From Azotimanducus sp963663145 (lineage in GTDB: Bacteria; Pseudomonadota; Gammaproteobacteria; Pseudomonadales; Azotimanducaceae), in contig OY760134.1 of NCBI GenBank assembly GCA_963663145.1, positions 2,480,001 through 2,544,000 on the forward strand: 64,000 nucleotides of DNA, read 5' to 3'. The notes under the pieces were generated by a model, which worked only from the letters and a program-made list of their open reading frames with translations, was not told where the DNA came from and ran no database searches. Positions 26,864 to 35,754 of this stretch are shown one piece after another; the first letter of the stretch is position 1; every line of letters begins with the position of its first letter. Position numbers and translations under genes: made by a program.

Positions 26864-27847
26864 TCAATAGCTTGCCGAGGCAAAACCCTTCGGGAGTCCC
26901 GCCTCGGATAGAAACCCGTACAGCGCTTCGTTTGGCAGCGCCTCCTGCACGAATGCGCGTACTTCGAGCAGCTTATCAAGGTCGATTCCGGTACTCACCC
27001 CCATGGCCTCCAACATGAACACCAGATCTTCGGTCACTATGTTGCCACTAGCACCGGGCGCAAAAGGGCAACCGCCGATGCCGCCGAGCGAGCTATCGAG
27101 GGTCGTGAGCCCAATCTCGAGCGCAGCGAGCGCGTTGGCGAGGCCCTGTCCTCGAGTATTGTGCAAGTGAATGCCATGCATGCGATCTTGCCCGACGGCA
27201 TTCCAGACGCTTCGAGTCAGCCGCTTGACCGCAGCCGGGTCGGCATAGCCCGAAGTGTCCGAGAGCCCCACTTCATCGGCACCAAGCTCCACGGCCTGTT
27301 CGGCGATGCGCACCACGGCATCTTCATCGACCGGGCCTTCAATCGTGCAGCCGAAGGCGGTCGAGAGGCCGACCTCGAAGGCGGGTCGGCCCTCCTGAGG
27401 CGCCTCGGTCAGCGCCTCAATGATCCGTTCCACTTCGAGCAGCATCTGCGCATGTGTTCGACGCAAATTGGCCAAACTATGACTTTCGCTAATGGAGAAC
27501 GGCAGGGTAATACGGTGGGCACCTGCCTTGATGGCGGCCTGCGCGCCTTTCAAGTTCGGCACGAGAACAGCAGCCGAGAGGTGATCAATTGAGGTGGCAT
27601 GCGCCACAAGTTCGGCCGTGTCCGCGAGTTGCGGAAGCAGATTTCGAGGGACGAAGGAGCCCACTTCAAGCTCCGGCACACCCGCGGCGGCGGCCATTTC
27701 GATCCAACTCTTCTTGGCTCCCGTGGGCATGATCGACTCAAGGCTCTGTAGTCCGTCGCGCATCCCAACTTCGCTGATGACCACATCAAGGCCCGAGGGC
27801 GTTGGCGAGTTTACGCCCCGCTGATTGCCTTGGCGTTGCTCAGGCAT
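26864..27847 (-). CDS. Hydroxymethylglutaryl-CoA lyase-like DRE-TIM enzyme
   Basis: A 327-residue TIM-barrel lyase. ISEVGMRDGLQSL gives the catalytic Arg30-Asp31. GIHLHNTRGQGLANALAALE carries the metal-binding HxH. GIGGCPFAPGASGNIVTEDL has the flexible-loop Cys260. HMG-CoA lyase splits 3-hydroxy-3-methylglutaryl-CoA into acetyl-CoA and acetoacetate, and relatives cleave similar branched 3-hydroxyacyl-CoAs. It is divergent from a class III CoA-transferase, with a palindromic operator in the gap, which suggests activation and cleavage of an acid in one pathway. The normal P in EVGPRDG is M here. Confidence 0.9.
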   Translation of the reverse strand: MPEQRQGNQRGVNSPTPSGLDVVISEVGMRDGLQSLESIMPTGAKKSWIEMAAAAGVPELEVGSFVPRNLLPQLADTAELVAHATSIDHLSAAVLVPNLKGAQAAIKAGAHRITLPFSISESHSLANLRRTHAQMLLEVERIIEALTEAPQEGRPAFEVGLSTAFGCTIEGPVDEDAVVRIAEQAVELGADEVGLSDTSGYADPAAVKRLTRSVWNAVGQDRMHGIHLHNTRGQGLANALAALEIGLTTLDSSLGGIGGCPFAPGASGNIVTEDLVFMLEAMGVSTGIDLDKLLEVRAFVQEALPNEALYGFLSEAGLPKGFASASY

Positions 27848-27870
27848 CTCATGCTCTTTGTAGAGAAAAA

Positions 27871-27894
27871 GTCATAATGATATATCATTACGAC
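27871..27894. promoter_or_regulatory. 24-bp palindromic operator, site 1
   Basis: GTCATAATGATATATCATTACGAC is a near-perfect inverted repeat (central 16 bp TAATGATATATCATTA exact). It lies in the 82-bp gap between the divergent HMG-CoA-lyase-like and CoA-transferase genes. Related sites occur at 35755 and, more weakly, at 31061, also in divergent gaps. The likely binder is a dimeric regulator; the island LysR protein is a candidate but not proven. Confidence 0.7.
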
Positions 27895-27929
27895 TTACGT
27901 GAAAGACGGGACAAGCCTCCCTCAGGCTC

Positions 27930-29123
27930 ATGCATACTGCCAAGCCACTCGATGGAGTGCGGGTCATAGAGTTCTCCCACATGGTCATGGGTCCTGCCAG
28001 CGGCGTGGTACTCGCGGACCTGGGAGCGGATGTCGTGAAGATCGAGCCGATACACGGGGATAACACTCGCAGGCTGAAAGGATCGGGAGCCGGATACTTT
28101 CCCATGTACAACCGCAACAAGCGCAGCATGTGCCTTGATGTGAAATCTGCGAAGGGAAAAGATCTTGCCTTGCGACTCATTAAGGATGCGGATGTCTTTA
28201 TCGAGAATTTTCGTCCCGGCGCACTCGACAAGCTGGGCCTTGGCTACGCAGAACTGCGCAATCACAATCAGCGCATCATCTATTGCAGCCTCAAAGGATT
28301 CTTGAGCGGTCCCTACGAGCAGCGCACCGCCCTCGACGAGGTCACGCAGATGATGGGTGGCCTCGCCTATATGACCGGCTTGCCGGATCGGCCCATGCGC
28401 GCCGGGTCTTCGATCATTGATATCACCGGCGGCATGTTTGGTGTCATCGCCATTTTGGCGGCGATCAGGGAGCGAGACCGCACAGGCTGCGGTCAGCACG
28501 TCACTTCTGCCCTCTTCGAAACCACGGCTTTTCTTGTTGGCCAGCATATGGCACAGCATGCGGTGCTCGGAGAGGAGCCGTTGCCCATGTCGATACGCCA
28601 ATCCGCATGGGCGGTATACGACCTCTTCACCTGCCGTGGCGGCGACAAGCTATTCGTGGCCGTGGTCAGCGACACTGGCTGGCGGGCGCTGTGCGAACAC
28701 TTTTCGCTGCACGAACTCGCGGCTGATGAGACCCTCTTGACCAATGCTGGACGGGTAGAGAATCGCTCAAGATACATGCCGGCCCTTGAAGACATGTTCG
28801 CGCAAATGGGTCGAGAGGAAGCTTCCGAGCGTCTCGATGCCGCCGGGCTGCCGTTCGCGGAAATCAACAAACCGTCCGACTTGGCGCGGGACCCCCATCT
28901 CAATGAGGGTGGGCTTGCCCAAGTACGAATGTTGGAGGGAGCCCGTCAAGGAGAAGTCGCGCCGCTGCCAAAGCTGCCGCTGGAGATGGACGGCCACAGA
29001 CTTGACCTCAAGCGCAACCCGCCCGAGCCGGGTGAGCACTCGCGCGAGATTGCTCGCCTCGCGGGACTGAGCGAAGCCGAGATCAATGCCTTGATCGAGG
29101 CGGATGTATTGAGGGTTGCCTAG
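27930..29123 (+). CDS. Class III CoA-transferase (CaiB/BaiF)
   Basis: A 397-residue family III CoA-transferase, which moves CoA between carboxylates through an aspartyl-CoA intermediate. The catalytic Asp164 lies in AGSSIIDITGGMFG. The N-terminal signature GVRVIEFSHMVMGPASGVVL followed by ADLGADVVKIEPIHGDNTR, and the NRNKRSMCLDVKS and NFRPGALDKLGLGY segments, are typical. The acid and donor cannot be inferred with confidence. It is divergent from the lyase-like gene, and the shared operator lies between them. The LigK-type aldolase follows 110 bp downstream. Confidence 0.92.
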   Translation: MHTAKPLDGVRVIEFSHMVMGPASGVVLADLGADVVKIEPIHGDNTRRLKGSGAGYFPMYNRNKRSMCLDVKSAKGKDLALRLIKDADVFIENFRPGALDKLGLGYAELRNHNQRIIYCSLKGFLSGPYEQRTALDEVTQMMGGLAYMTGLPDRPMRAGSSIIDITGGMFGVIAILAAIRERDRTGCGQHVTSALFETTAFLVGQHMAQHAVLGEEPLPMSIRQSAWAVYDLFTCRGGDKLFVAVVSDTGWRALCEHFSLHELAADETLLTNAGRVENRSRYMPALEDMFAQMGREEASERLDAAGLPFAEINKPSDLARDPHLNEGGLAQVRMLEGARQGEVAPLPKLPLEMDGHRLDLKRNPPEPGEHSREIARLAGLSEAEINALIEADVLRVA

Positions 29124-29233
29124 TGTGCTGTCCCACAAGTTTGCAAGACTTCAGAGGCTGCCCGGAGGCTGAATAAATCCGGTAAGGTGGCACCTTCTCC
29201 CACCAGCAAGATGGCAAAAGGAAGGGTGTCGCT

Positions 29234-29908
29234 GTGAAATCTGTTGCTGTGCGTCACATCGAGCGTGCGAGTGAGCAAGTGATTGCCGGGCTTGCCGAGG
29301 AAGGGGTTGCCACGGTGCACGAAGCGCAAGGACGCTTCGGATTGCTTCAGCCCTACATGCGACCGATTTACAAGGGCGAAAGAATCGCTGGAAGCGCGGT
29401 CACTGTGCTCGCGCATCCGGGCGACAACTGGATGCTGCATGTGGCCATCGAACTGTGCCAGCCAGGGGATATTCTGGTGGTAGGAATGTCCGCGCAGAAC
29501 GCGGATGGCATGTTCGGCGACTTGCTTGGGACATCAGCCAAAGCGCGGGGTATTCGGGGCTTGGTGATTGATGCCGGCGTGCGCGACACGGCGGAGCTCG
29601 CGCGCATGGCGTTTCCGGTCTGGTCGAAAGTTGTTTCCGCCAAAGGCACCGTGAAGGAAACGCCGGGCATGGTGAACAAGCCGGTCGTCTGCGCCGGTTG
29701 TCTGGTGAATCCTGGTGATGTGGTGGTGGCCGACGATGATGGGGTGTGCGTCGTGCCGCGGGATACGGCGGAGAAAGCGCTTGAACTCAGCCGAGCGAGA
29801 ACCGAAAACGAAAAACTGATTCGTGCGAGGCTCGCTGCCGGTGAATTAGGCCTTGACATGTTCAGTATGCGGGAAAAGCTCGCAGCTGCGGGTCTTGAGT
29901 ATGAATAG
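29234..29908 (+). CDS. LigK/RraA-type 4-hydroxy-4-methyl(carboxy)-2-oxoacid aldolase
   Basis: A 224-residue protein of the RraA fold, closest in pattern to class II HMG/CHA aldolases (LigK, ProA, GalC). The GDLLGTSAKARGIRGLVIDA segment ends in G-V-R117-D118, the metal and substrate residues. GSAVTVLAHPGDNWMLHVAI and VVCAGCLVNPGDVVVADDDG are further signatures. These enzymes cleave 4-carboxy-4-hydroxy-2-oxoadipate or 4-hydroxy-4-methyl-2-oxoglutarate to pyruvate plus oxaloacetate or pyruvate. GTG start with AGGAAGGG about 10 nt upstream. In this island it may release pyruvate from a branched hydroxy-oxoacid. Confidence 0.88.
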   Translation: MKSVAVRHIERASEQVIAGLAEEGVATVHEAQGRFGLLQPYMRPIYKGERIAGSAVTVLAHPGDNWMLHVAIELCQPGDILVVGMSAQNADGMFGDLLGTSAKARGIRGLVIDAGVRDTAELARMAFPVWSKVVSAKGTVKETPGMVNKPVVCAGCLVNPGDVVVADDDGVCVVPRDTAEKALELSRARTENEKLIRARLAAGELGLDMFSMREKLAAAGLEYE

Positions 29909-29974
29909 TGGTAGATCCCCCGCTGCGCAAGGATTGACATCGTGACCAAGCTTGCACAAGGACAAATAAGTAGC

Positions 29975-31012
29975 TTAGTACACCGCAACCGGCCCGGGTA
30001 GCAGTTTCACGTAGCGCTTGCCCCCGCCGGTGGCGCTGAACATGCCCATGAGTGCTTCGGGCATGTTCTCGAAGCCTTGGATTTCGTCCACCACCGCGCG
30101 CAGCTTGCCTTGACGAATCCAGTCGGCCATGACGGTCTCGACGGCATCGAACTCATGCGCGTGGTTGTAGACGAAGAAGCCGCGCATATCGGCGTTTTTG
30201 GCGCGCAGGTTGGTGTAGTTGCTCGGCGCGAAGGGGGTTTCGCGCTGGTATTCGGAGATCGAGCCGCAAAGAAGCACCCTCGCTCGCGGAGCGAGCCAGT
30301 CGAGCGCTGCTTCGAGTATCTCCCCTCCAACATTGTCGAAATACACATCCACGCCGTCCGGAAAGAGCGTGGGGATGCGCTCCGCCACGTCTTCGGCCTT
30401 GTAGTCAATCGCCTCATCACACCCGAGTTCGCGCACCAGCGCGCACTTGTCCGCACCGCCCGCGATGCCAACGATTCGCGATGCGCCGATGATTCGCGCC
30501 ATCTGCACCACCAGCGAACCCACGCCTCCGGCGGCACCAGAGATCAGCACCCGCTCGCCCCGCGCCGCCGCAGCGCGGCTGACGAAGCCACAATAGGCTG
30601 AGAATCCGGTCATCCCCAAGGCGGACAGGGCGTAGTGAATCGGCAATCCGTGCGGCTTGAGCGGACGAATGCGCTCTTCTTTCGTGAAGCGCGTGATCTT
30701 ATGGGTTTGCCAACCGATTTGTCCTTGGACGAAAGCGCCAATGGGATATTCCGAACGGCGCGATTCAATCACCTCCGCCACGCCTCGACCATGAATCACA
30801 TCTCCGATTTCAAGCGGCGCCTCGTTGGCGGCGCCATCGCGCATCATGTACATGCGCATCACCGGCGCTATGTTGAGCAAATGTGTACGTAGCAGCGCTT
30901 CTCCGTCTCTGAGTTCCGGCACCGGCACCTCACGAAATCTGAAGTGCTTGGGCAGAAGTTCCCGCTCGGGATGCGCCCCGACGGTCCATTGCTGATTGTG
31001 AACACCGACCAT
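29975..31012 (-). CDS. NADP-dependent MDR-type oxidoreductase (CurA/PTGR-like)
   Basis: A 345-residue zinc-independent medium-chain dehydrogenase/reductase. The nucleotide-binding loop GAAGGVGSLVVQMARIIGAS and SRIVGIAGGADKC segment suit NADP(H). The DVYFDNVGGEILEAALDWL and RVLLCGSISEYQ segments match CurA, YncB and prostaglandin reductase-type enoyl reductases. It may reduce an alpha,beta-unsaturated carbonyl. No catalytic-zinc Cys cluster is seen. It is divergent from the DUF1330-VOC-MFS run, with an operator-like element in the gap. Confidence 0.9.
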   Translation of the reverse strand: MVGVHNQQWTVGAHPERELLPKHFRFREVPVPELRDGEALLRTHLLNIAPVMRMYMMRDGAANEAPLEIGDVIHGRGVAEVIESRRSEYPIGAFVQGQIGWQTHKITRFTKEERIRPLKPHGLPIHYALSALGMTGFSAYCGFVSRAAAARGERVLISGAAGGVGSLVVQMARIIGASRIVGIAGGADKCALVRELGCDEAIDYKAEDVAERIPTLFPDGVDVYFDNVGGEILEAALDWLAPRARVLLCGSISEYQRETPFAPSNYTNLRAKNADMRGFFVYNHAHEFDAVETVMADWIRQGKLRAVVDEIQGFENMPEALMGMFSATGGGKRYVKLLPGPVAVY

Positions 31013-31060
31013 GAATGCATTCTACGGAGCGAAATGATATGGTGTGACTGGAAAAGCTCT

Positions 31061-31078
31061 AAAGATATATCAATACGC
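31061..31078. promoter_or_regulatory. Operator-like element, site 3 (weaker)
   Basis: AAGATATATCAATACGCT region (31061-31078) shares GATATATCA-n-TACG with the right part of site 1. A second partial match, AATGATATggTgTGAC, lies at 31033-31047. Both are in the divergent gap between the oxidoreductase and DUF1330 genes. Neither is a clean palindrome alone, so this is a tentative regulon member. Confidence 0.4.
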
Positions 31079-31104
31079 TTTTTCAGCGACTTCTTCATCC
31101 TAAC

Positions 31105-31398
31105 ATGCCAGCTTATCTCGTCATCACCGCCCAACTCCATGATCGCGAGGCCTTCATCAAAGGCTACGGGCCCGCCGCCGCCAAGCTCACCGAATCCTTT
31201 GGCGGCAAGTACCTTCTTCGCGCGCCGGGAATAGAAGTCTTGGAGGGCGAGCATCCGGGCGGGTCGCTGGTGATTTCCAAGTGGCCGGACAAGGCGTCGG
31301 CCTTGGACTTTTGGCATTCAGAGGACTATGCCGAAGTGAAGAAGTTGCGTGAGGATATCGCGGACTGCCAAGTAATGCTGATAGAGACTACGGAGTAA
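31105..31398 (+). CDS. DUF1330 domain protein
   Basis: A 97-residue protein of the DUF1330 family (ferredoxin-like dimeric alpha/beta barrel fold), with MPAYLVITAQLHDREAFIKG at the N-terminus and VISKWPDKASALDFWHSEDY as the family core. The biochemical role is unknown, and these proteins often accompany catabolic operons. It is first in a plus-strand run of DUF1330, two VOC proteins and an MFS carrier. The stop is 4 bp before the next start, so it is probably co-transcribed. Confidence 0.82.
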   Translation: MPAYLVITAQLHDREAFIKGYGPAAAKLTESFGGKYLLRAPGIEVLEGEHPGGSLVISKWPDKASALDFWHSEDYAEVKKLREDIADCQVMLIETTE

Positions 31399-31402
31399 CG
31401 AA

Positions 31403-31906
31403 GTGGGAAATTCGCCTAGGATTCGAAGCATCATCAAGCGCACCACCCTGATGGTGCGCGACATGGAAAAGAGCCGCCGCTGGTACGAACAGGTCTTGGG
31501 CATGACCACTTGGCTTGACACCGAGTTCATCCTCTCCGGAGAAGGCATTGCGGTGGGATCGGCCGGGGACAAGACGCATCTGGTCATCATGCGCGCCGAA
31601 GACGATAAGATAGGAATGATCGGCCTCCTGCAATGGCTCGAACCTCCCCTGCCGGCGCCCGAAATTCCAACCGCTGTGAACTATGGTTTGCCCGTGTTCG
31701 TAGTGGAAACAGAGGATGCGGCGGAACTTGCGCGGCGGGCAGAGGCGCTCGGCACCCCGGTGCACACCAAGGAACGAAAGTTCACCGTGACCGGCGCCAA
31801 GGGCGAGACCCGCCATCTGCTCGGCACGGCCCTATTTGATCCCGACGGGCACTTCTTCGAATGCAATCAGGTGCTCTCAGTCGAAGAGCCCGGGACATCA
31901 TCATGA
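31403..31906 (+). CDS. VOC (glyoxalase/dioxygenase) superfamily protein
   Basis: A 167-residue vicinal-oxygen-chelate protein. GTG start with GGAG 7 nt upstream. The N-terminal module IKRTTLMVRDMEKSRRWYEQ followed by VLGM, and the C-terminal ALFDPDGHFFECNQV with Glu metal ligand, are typical. These folds serve as glyoxalases, epimerases, dioxygenases or resistance proteins, and the activity is not determined. Its stop overlaps the next VOC start by ATGA. Confidence 0.83.
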   Translation: MGNSPRIRSIIKRTTLMVRDMEKSRRWYEQVLGMTTWLDTEFILSGEGIAVGSAGDKTHLVIMRAEDDKIGMIGLLQWLEPPLPAPEIPTAVNYGLPVFVVETEDAAELARRAEALGTPVHTKERKFTVTGAKGETRHLLGTALFDPDGHFFECNQVLSVEEPGTSS

Positions 31907-32340
31907 GCATTCGACTTCAGCGAGCCAATTTTCTCGTATCGGACATGCAGCGTGCTTTGCGCTTTTATGTGGACGTGCTGGGAATGGAGGTCGCCTTTTT
32001 CAAGGAGGGTCGGGATACCAGCTACTCGCACAAGGTGTTCGCCATCGATACCACCAAGCGGGTTGGCTTTGCGGCGCTCAATACGCCCAGCCAACCTCGC
32101 GTGATGGCGCTCACCGAAGTGCCGGGATTAACGCGGCAACCGGAACCACGGCGTTCGGCCGTAGTGCTCGATGTGGAAGATGTTGATGGCGTGGTCGCGC
32201 GTGCCAAGGAAGGGGGATTTGAGGTCTTTGAAGAAGAACAACTGATCACGCACGATGGACGCATTGGACGCGAAATCGGCATCCTTGATGCCGATGGCAA
32301 CCTATCCGTCATCTATCACATCACGAGTCAATCTGGCTAG
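31903..32340 (+). CDS. VOC (glyoxalase/dioxygenase) superfamily protein
   Basis: A 145-residue VOC protein; start taken at ATG 31903, which overlaps the previous stop. Signatures are RLQRANFLVSDMQRALRFYV followed by DVLGMEVAFF, then the GILDADGNLSVIYHI end motif. It is shorter than its neighbour and not a recent duplicate. It probably pairs with it in the same transcript. The substrate is unknown. Confidence 0.83.
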   Translation: MSIRLQRANFLVSDMQRALRFYVDVLGMEVAFFKEGRDTSYSHKVFAIDTTKRVGFAALNTPSQPRVMALTEVPGLTRQPEPRRSAVVLDVEDVDGVVARAKEGGFEVFEEEQLITHDGRIGREIGILDADGNLSVIYHITSQSG

Positions 32341-32384
32341 TGTCGCAGCTACACTCAGCGTAGCTTGATCCCGACGCGCGGCAC

Positions 32385-33713
32385 ATGAACGACGCTAGGC
32401 CAAAAGAGACTTCGGACTTCCCACCCACCGCTCGCGCTTGGGCCATGGTGTCGCTGTTGACCTTGGCCTATGTGGTCTCATTTGTTGATCGATACATATT
32501 AAGCCTGCTCATAGACCCTATCAAGGCTGATCTGGGATTGACCGATTTTCAGATCGGATTGCTGCTTGGGCCCGCCTTCGGCATTTTCTATGCCACCATG
32601 GGCCTGCCGCTCGGGCTACTCGCCGATCGTTCGAGGCGCACTTGGATCGTTGCCGCCGGCATAGCCCTGTGGTCCGCCGCCACCGCCTTCTCGGGACTGG
32701 CAAAGAATTTCGGGCAGATGTTTGTGGCGCGGCTGTCGGTGGGGATTGGAGAAGCGACGCTCAGCCCTTGCGCCATGTCTTTGATCTCCGATTCTTTCCC
32801 AGAGGATCGGCGCGGCAAGCCGATCGCCATGTATTCGAGTGCTATTTCGGTTGGTTCGGCGCTTGCAGCCCTGCTCGGTGCCGCCGTACTCACTTGGGCG
32901 AAAGCCTCAGGCAACTTGACCTTCCCCATTGTCGGAACGCTTGCCCCCTGGCAGCTCGCGTTTCTGACTGTCGGGCTGCCGGGGTTGATTCTCGCCATAC
33001 CCTTCCTGATGCTTCCCGAACCTCGGCGTATGGCCTTGCCCACACAGGGACCTCCCTCTCATCTCGGCCACATGCTGCTGCATGTAGGTCGGAACTTCCC
33101 CACCTACGGCTGCTTTGTGAGCGTCTTCTGCTTCATGACCATCGTTGCCTATAGTCACGGCTGGTTGGCGGTGACCTTCGATCGCACCTACGGCTGGCCA
33201 GTGGAGAAATATGCGCTCTACAACGGCCTCACCCTCATCGTGATGGGCCCTCTTTCAGTCATGTTTGCCGGTTGGCTTTCGGACCGTTATACCCAGCGAG
33301 GCGTGAAGGATGCGCCCATGCGCATCGCATTGCTTGGCCTCTTCCTGAGTATGCCCTTGGCGGTGATCGCGCCCTTGCTCGACAATGGAATGCACGCCTT
33401 CATTGTCATGGCCGCTTCAAATATCGGACTGGCCTTCATTTCTTCGGTTGGCGTCACCGGCCTTCTGCAGATCGTTCCGCCGCGAATCCGCGCACAGACG
33501 GTGGCGCTTTATTACATGTCCATTAGCTTGTCGGGTCTTTTCTTGGGGCCGATGCTCGTCGGCCTGTTCAACGATACGATTTTCGGGCCTGAAGGCGTGC
33601 GCTACAGCATTGCAGTGATTCCCGCGCTTTTTGGCATACCGGTGATGTGCCTTGCTCCGCTCATTCTCAAACTGTATCGAAGAGCGTTAGAGCAAAAACT
33701 GATTGACCAATAG
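32385..33713 (+). CDS. MFS transporter
   Basis: A 442-residue major facilitator with about 12 predicted membrane helices. The motif A region between TM2 and TM3 reads GLPLGLLADRSRRTWIVAAG, and TM1 is AYVVSFVDRYILSLL. The VGIGEATLSPCAMSLISDSF segment resembles the spinster/hexuronate-like branch that often moves organic anions. It may import the island substrate. Its stop abuts the convergent LeuD-like stop with no base between. Confidence 0.92.
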   Translation: MNDARPKETSDFPPTARAWAMVSLLTLAYVVSFVDRYILSLLIDPIKADLGLTDFQIGLLLGPAFGIFYATMGLPLGLLADRSRRTWIVAAGIALWSAATAFSGLAKNFGQMFVARLSVGIGEATLSPCAMSLISDSFPEDRRGKPIAMYSSAISVGSALAALLGAAVLTWAKASGNLTFPIVGTLAPWQLAFLTVGLPGLILAIPFLMLPEPRRMALPTQGPPSHLGHMLLHVGRNFPTYGCFVSVFCFMTIVAYSHGWLAVTFDRTYGWPVEKYALYNGLTLIVMGPLSVMFAGWLSDRYTQRGVKDAPMRIALLGLFLSMPLAVIAPLLDNGMHAFIVMAASNIGLAFISSVGVTGLLQIVPPRIRAQTVALYYMSISLSGLFLGPMLVGLFNDTIFGPEGVRYSIAVIPALFGIPVMCLAPLILKLYRRALEQKLIDQ

Positions 33714-34349
33714 TCATCTCAAGTCCACCCAATCGGACACTTCAAAGTAGTTTCGCTCAAACTCTTCAATGCGGCGATCCTCCGACAAGGTAAGTTCAAT
33801 ATGGTCGAGTCCTTTGAGTAGGCGCAAGCGTTCAGCCGGTGGCGTCTGAAAGTCCAAACGCTCCCCAAAGGCTGTCACCTGCTCTTGCTCAAGATCTACG
33901 AGGGGTTGGTTTTCTTGGGGATTGAGCAGCACCCAATTAGCGATTCGCTGCACGGTCTCAGCTTCCAAGACGACCGTCAAGAGACCATTGGCGACGCAGT
34001 TGCGCGCAAATATGGCCCCGAAGCTCGGCGCGATCACGGCCCTGACACCGAATTCGGCCAGCGCCCAGACGGCTTGCTCACGCGAGGACCCGCAGCCAAA
34101 ATTCTCGCCCGCAATCAATATGCTTGTGCCGGAGAAATCAGCTTGATTGAGCGCGAAATCGGGGTTGGGTTCGCGGGAGTTCGGAGACAGATAGCGCCAA
34201 TTCGCAAACAGGCCTTGCGCGAGGGAGGTCTTGGAAACCAACCTCATCTCGCGTGACGGGATGATCGCATCGGTGTCCACGTTTCGACGCAGCGTACCGG
34301 CTTCGGTCAAGGGCGCCGCGATGCCGAGATGCGTGAGAAAGGCTCTCAT
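33714..34349 (-). CDS. Isopropylmalate isomerase small subunit-like (LeuD family)
   Basis: A 211-residue LeuD-family swivelling domain. The signature NVDTDAIIPSREMRLVSKT and NFGCGSSREQAVWALAEFGV are well conserved. Together with the LeuC-like protein 14 bp upstream it should form an aconitase-type dehydratase that moves a hydroxyl on a malate-type acid. No leuA or leuB is near. The location among CoA-transferase, lyase and aldehyde dehydrogenase genes suggests a catabolic role on a substituted maleate or malate, which is inference; a leucine-biosynthetic role cannot be excluded. Confidence 0.88.
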   Translation of the reverse strand: MRAFLTHLGIAAPLTEAGTLRRNVDTDAIIPSREMRLVSKTSLAQGLFANWRYLSPNSREPNPDFALNQADFSGTSILIAGENFGCGSSREQAVWALAEFGVRAVIAPSFGAIFARNCVANGLLTVVLEAETVQRIANWVLLNPQENQPLVDLEQEQVTAFGERLDFQTPPAERLRLLKGLDHIELTLSEDRRIEEFERNYFEVSDWVDLR

Positions 34350-34363
34350 ATGGATCCCACGAT

Positions 34364-35734
34364 TCAGATCAGCATATCGGGCGAGCTGATCTTTCCGCGA
34401 ACTGCGGAGGCGGCCACCACCTCCGGGCTGGCGAGATGCGAACGCACGCCCGGACCCTGCCGCCCCTCGAAGTTCCTATTGGTGGATGTGATCACGCGCT
34501 TGCCCGGCCCGAAGGTCTCGCCGCCGGCGTAGAAGCACATGGAGCAGCCTGATTCCCGCCACTCGAAGCCCGCATTAAGGAACACCTGATCTATGCCCTC
34601 CGCTTCCGCAGCGCGTTTGACGCCGGTCGAACCTGGTACGCAGACAGCCGCTACCCTTGGCGCCACGCGGCGATTGCGCAAGATCTTCGCTGCCGAGCGT
34701 AGGTCTTGGAGCCTGGAGTTGGTGCATGAGCCGATGAAGGCGGCATCAACGGAGAGATCCTGCATGTGAAGACCCGGCTTGAGTCCCATATAGTCAAGCG
34801 CTCTCTTCGCATCGGCGTTGTTCGGTTCGGGCACTTGCCCGCGAATAGATACGCCCTGTTCAGGGGAGGTGCCCCAAGTCACACGCGGACGAATTGTGGC
34901 GGTATCGATACGAATCTCGCGCCCGAACTCGACATCCGCATCGGTTCCAAGCGCTCGCCATTGCCCCAAGGGAAGAGGATCCGGCGCGTGGGGTCTACCC
35001 TCGACATATTCGAAGGTCTTCTGGTCGGGTGCGATGAGGCCGGTGAAGGCGGAGAACTCGACCGCCATGTTGCAGAGCGTCATACGGGCTTCAATCGGCA
35101 GTCTTCCGACCGTGCTCCCAGCGTATTCGACGGCGGCGCCCTTTGCCGCCGCCGCGCCTTCCTGAGCGATGAGGTGCAGCACCATGTCTTTGGCGGTGAC
35201 CCAGGGCGCGAGCTGTCCTTCAAAGGTCACTCGCATGACGCTTGGCTTTGCGAGCCGGACACAAGACGTCGCCAGCGCATGCTCAACTTGGCTGGCTCCC
35301 ACACCTATGGCAAGCGCCCCAAGAGCGCCGAGGGTACAGGTGTGCGAATCCGGACAAACGAGGGAAACTCCGGGCACCGCAAAGCCCTGCTCGGCACTCA
35401 CCAAGTGAGAAATGCCCTGATCCTCGTCCCCAACATCAAAGACGGTCAAACCCAAGGCTTGCGCGGAGCTTCGCGCACTCAGGATGAAATTCTCTCCTCC
35501 CGGTATGCGTGTACGATCACCTCGTCCGGGCTGCGTATCCACCGTGTGGTCCATGACACAGAAAGCATGTGCCGGGCGGCGCACAGACAAGCCCCGCTCC
35601 ATGAGCGACTGCATGGCGATACTGCCGGTGCGTTCATGCATGCACACCCGATCAACGTAAAGCAGGCTCTCACCCCCATCATCCGTATCTACGAGATGTC
35701 GGTCCCAGAGCTTCTCAAACAGGGTTCGGCCCAT
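34364..35734 (-). CDS. Isopropylmalate isomerase large subunit-like (LeuC family)
   Basis: A 456-residue aconitase-superfamily subunit. ATG 35734 (MGRTLFEKLWDRHLV) is the family start; the longer open frame to 35932 would run through the divergent aldehyde dehydrogenase gene. The [4Fe-4S] cysteines are Cys337 (AFIGSCTNSRLQDLRSAA), Cys397 and Cys400 (SGCSMCFYAGGE). The TSTNRNFEGRQGPGVRSHLA end motif is intact. It shares a 39-bp divergent gap with the aldehyde dehydrogenase, containing operator site 2. As with LeuD, a catabolic substrate is suspected from context. Confidence 0.88.
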   Translation of the reverse strand: MGRTLFEKLWDRHLVDTDDGGESLLYVDRVCMHERTGSIAMQSLMERGLSVRRPAHAFCVMDHTVDTQPGRGDRTRIPGGENFILSARSSAQALGLTVFDVGDEDQGISHLVSAEQGFAVPGVSLVCPDSHTCTLGALGALAIGVGASQVEHALATSCVRLAKPSVMRVTFEGQLAPWVTAKDMVLHLIAQEGAAAAKGAAVEYAGSTVGRLPIEARMTLCNMAVEFSAFTGLIAPDQKTFEYVEGRPHAPDPLPLGQWRALGTDADVEFGREIRIDTATIRPRVTWGTSPEQGVSIRGQVPEPNNADAKRALDYMGLKPGLHMQDLSVDAAFIGSCTNSRLQDLRSAAKILRNRRVAPRVAAVCVPGSTGVKRAAEAEGIDQVFLNAGFEWRESGCSMCFYAGGETFGPGKRVITSTNRNFEGRQGPGVRSHLASPEVVAASAVRGKISSPDMLI

Positions 35735-35754
35735 GAAGCCGGAATCATTCAAAA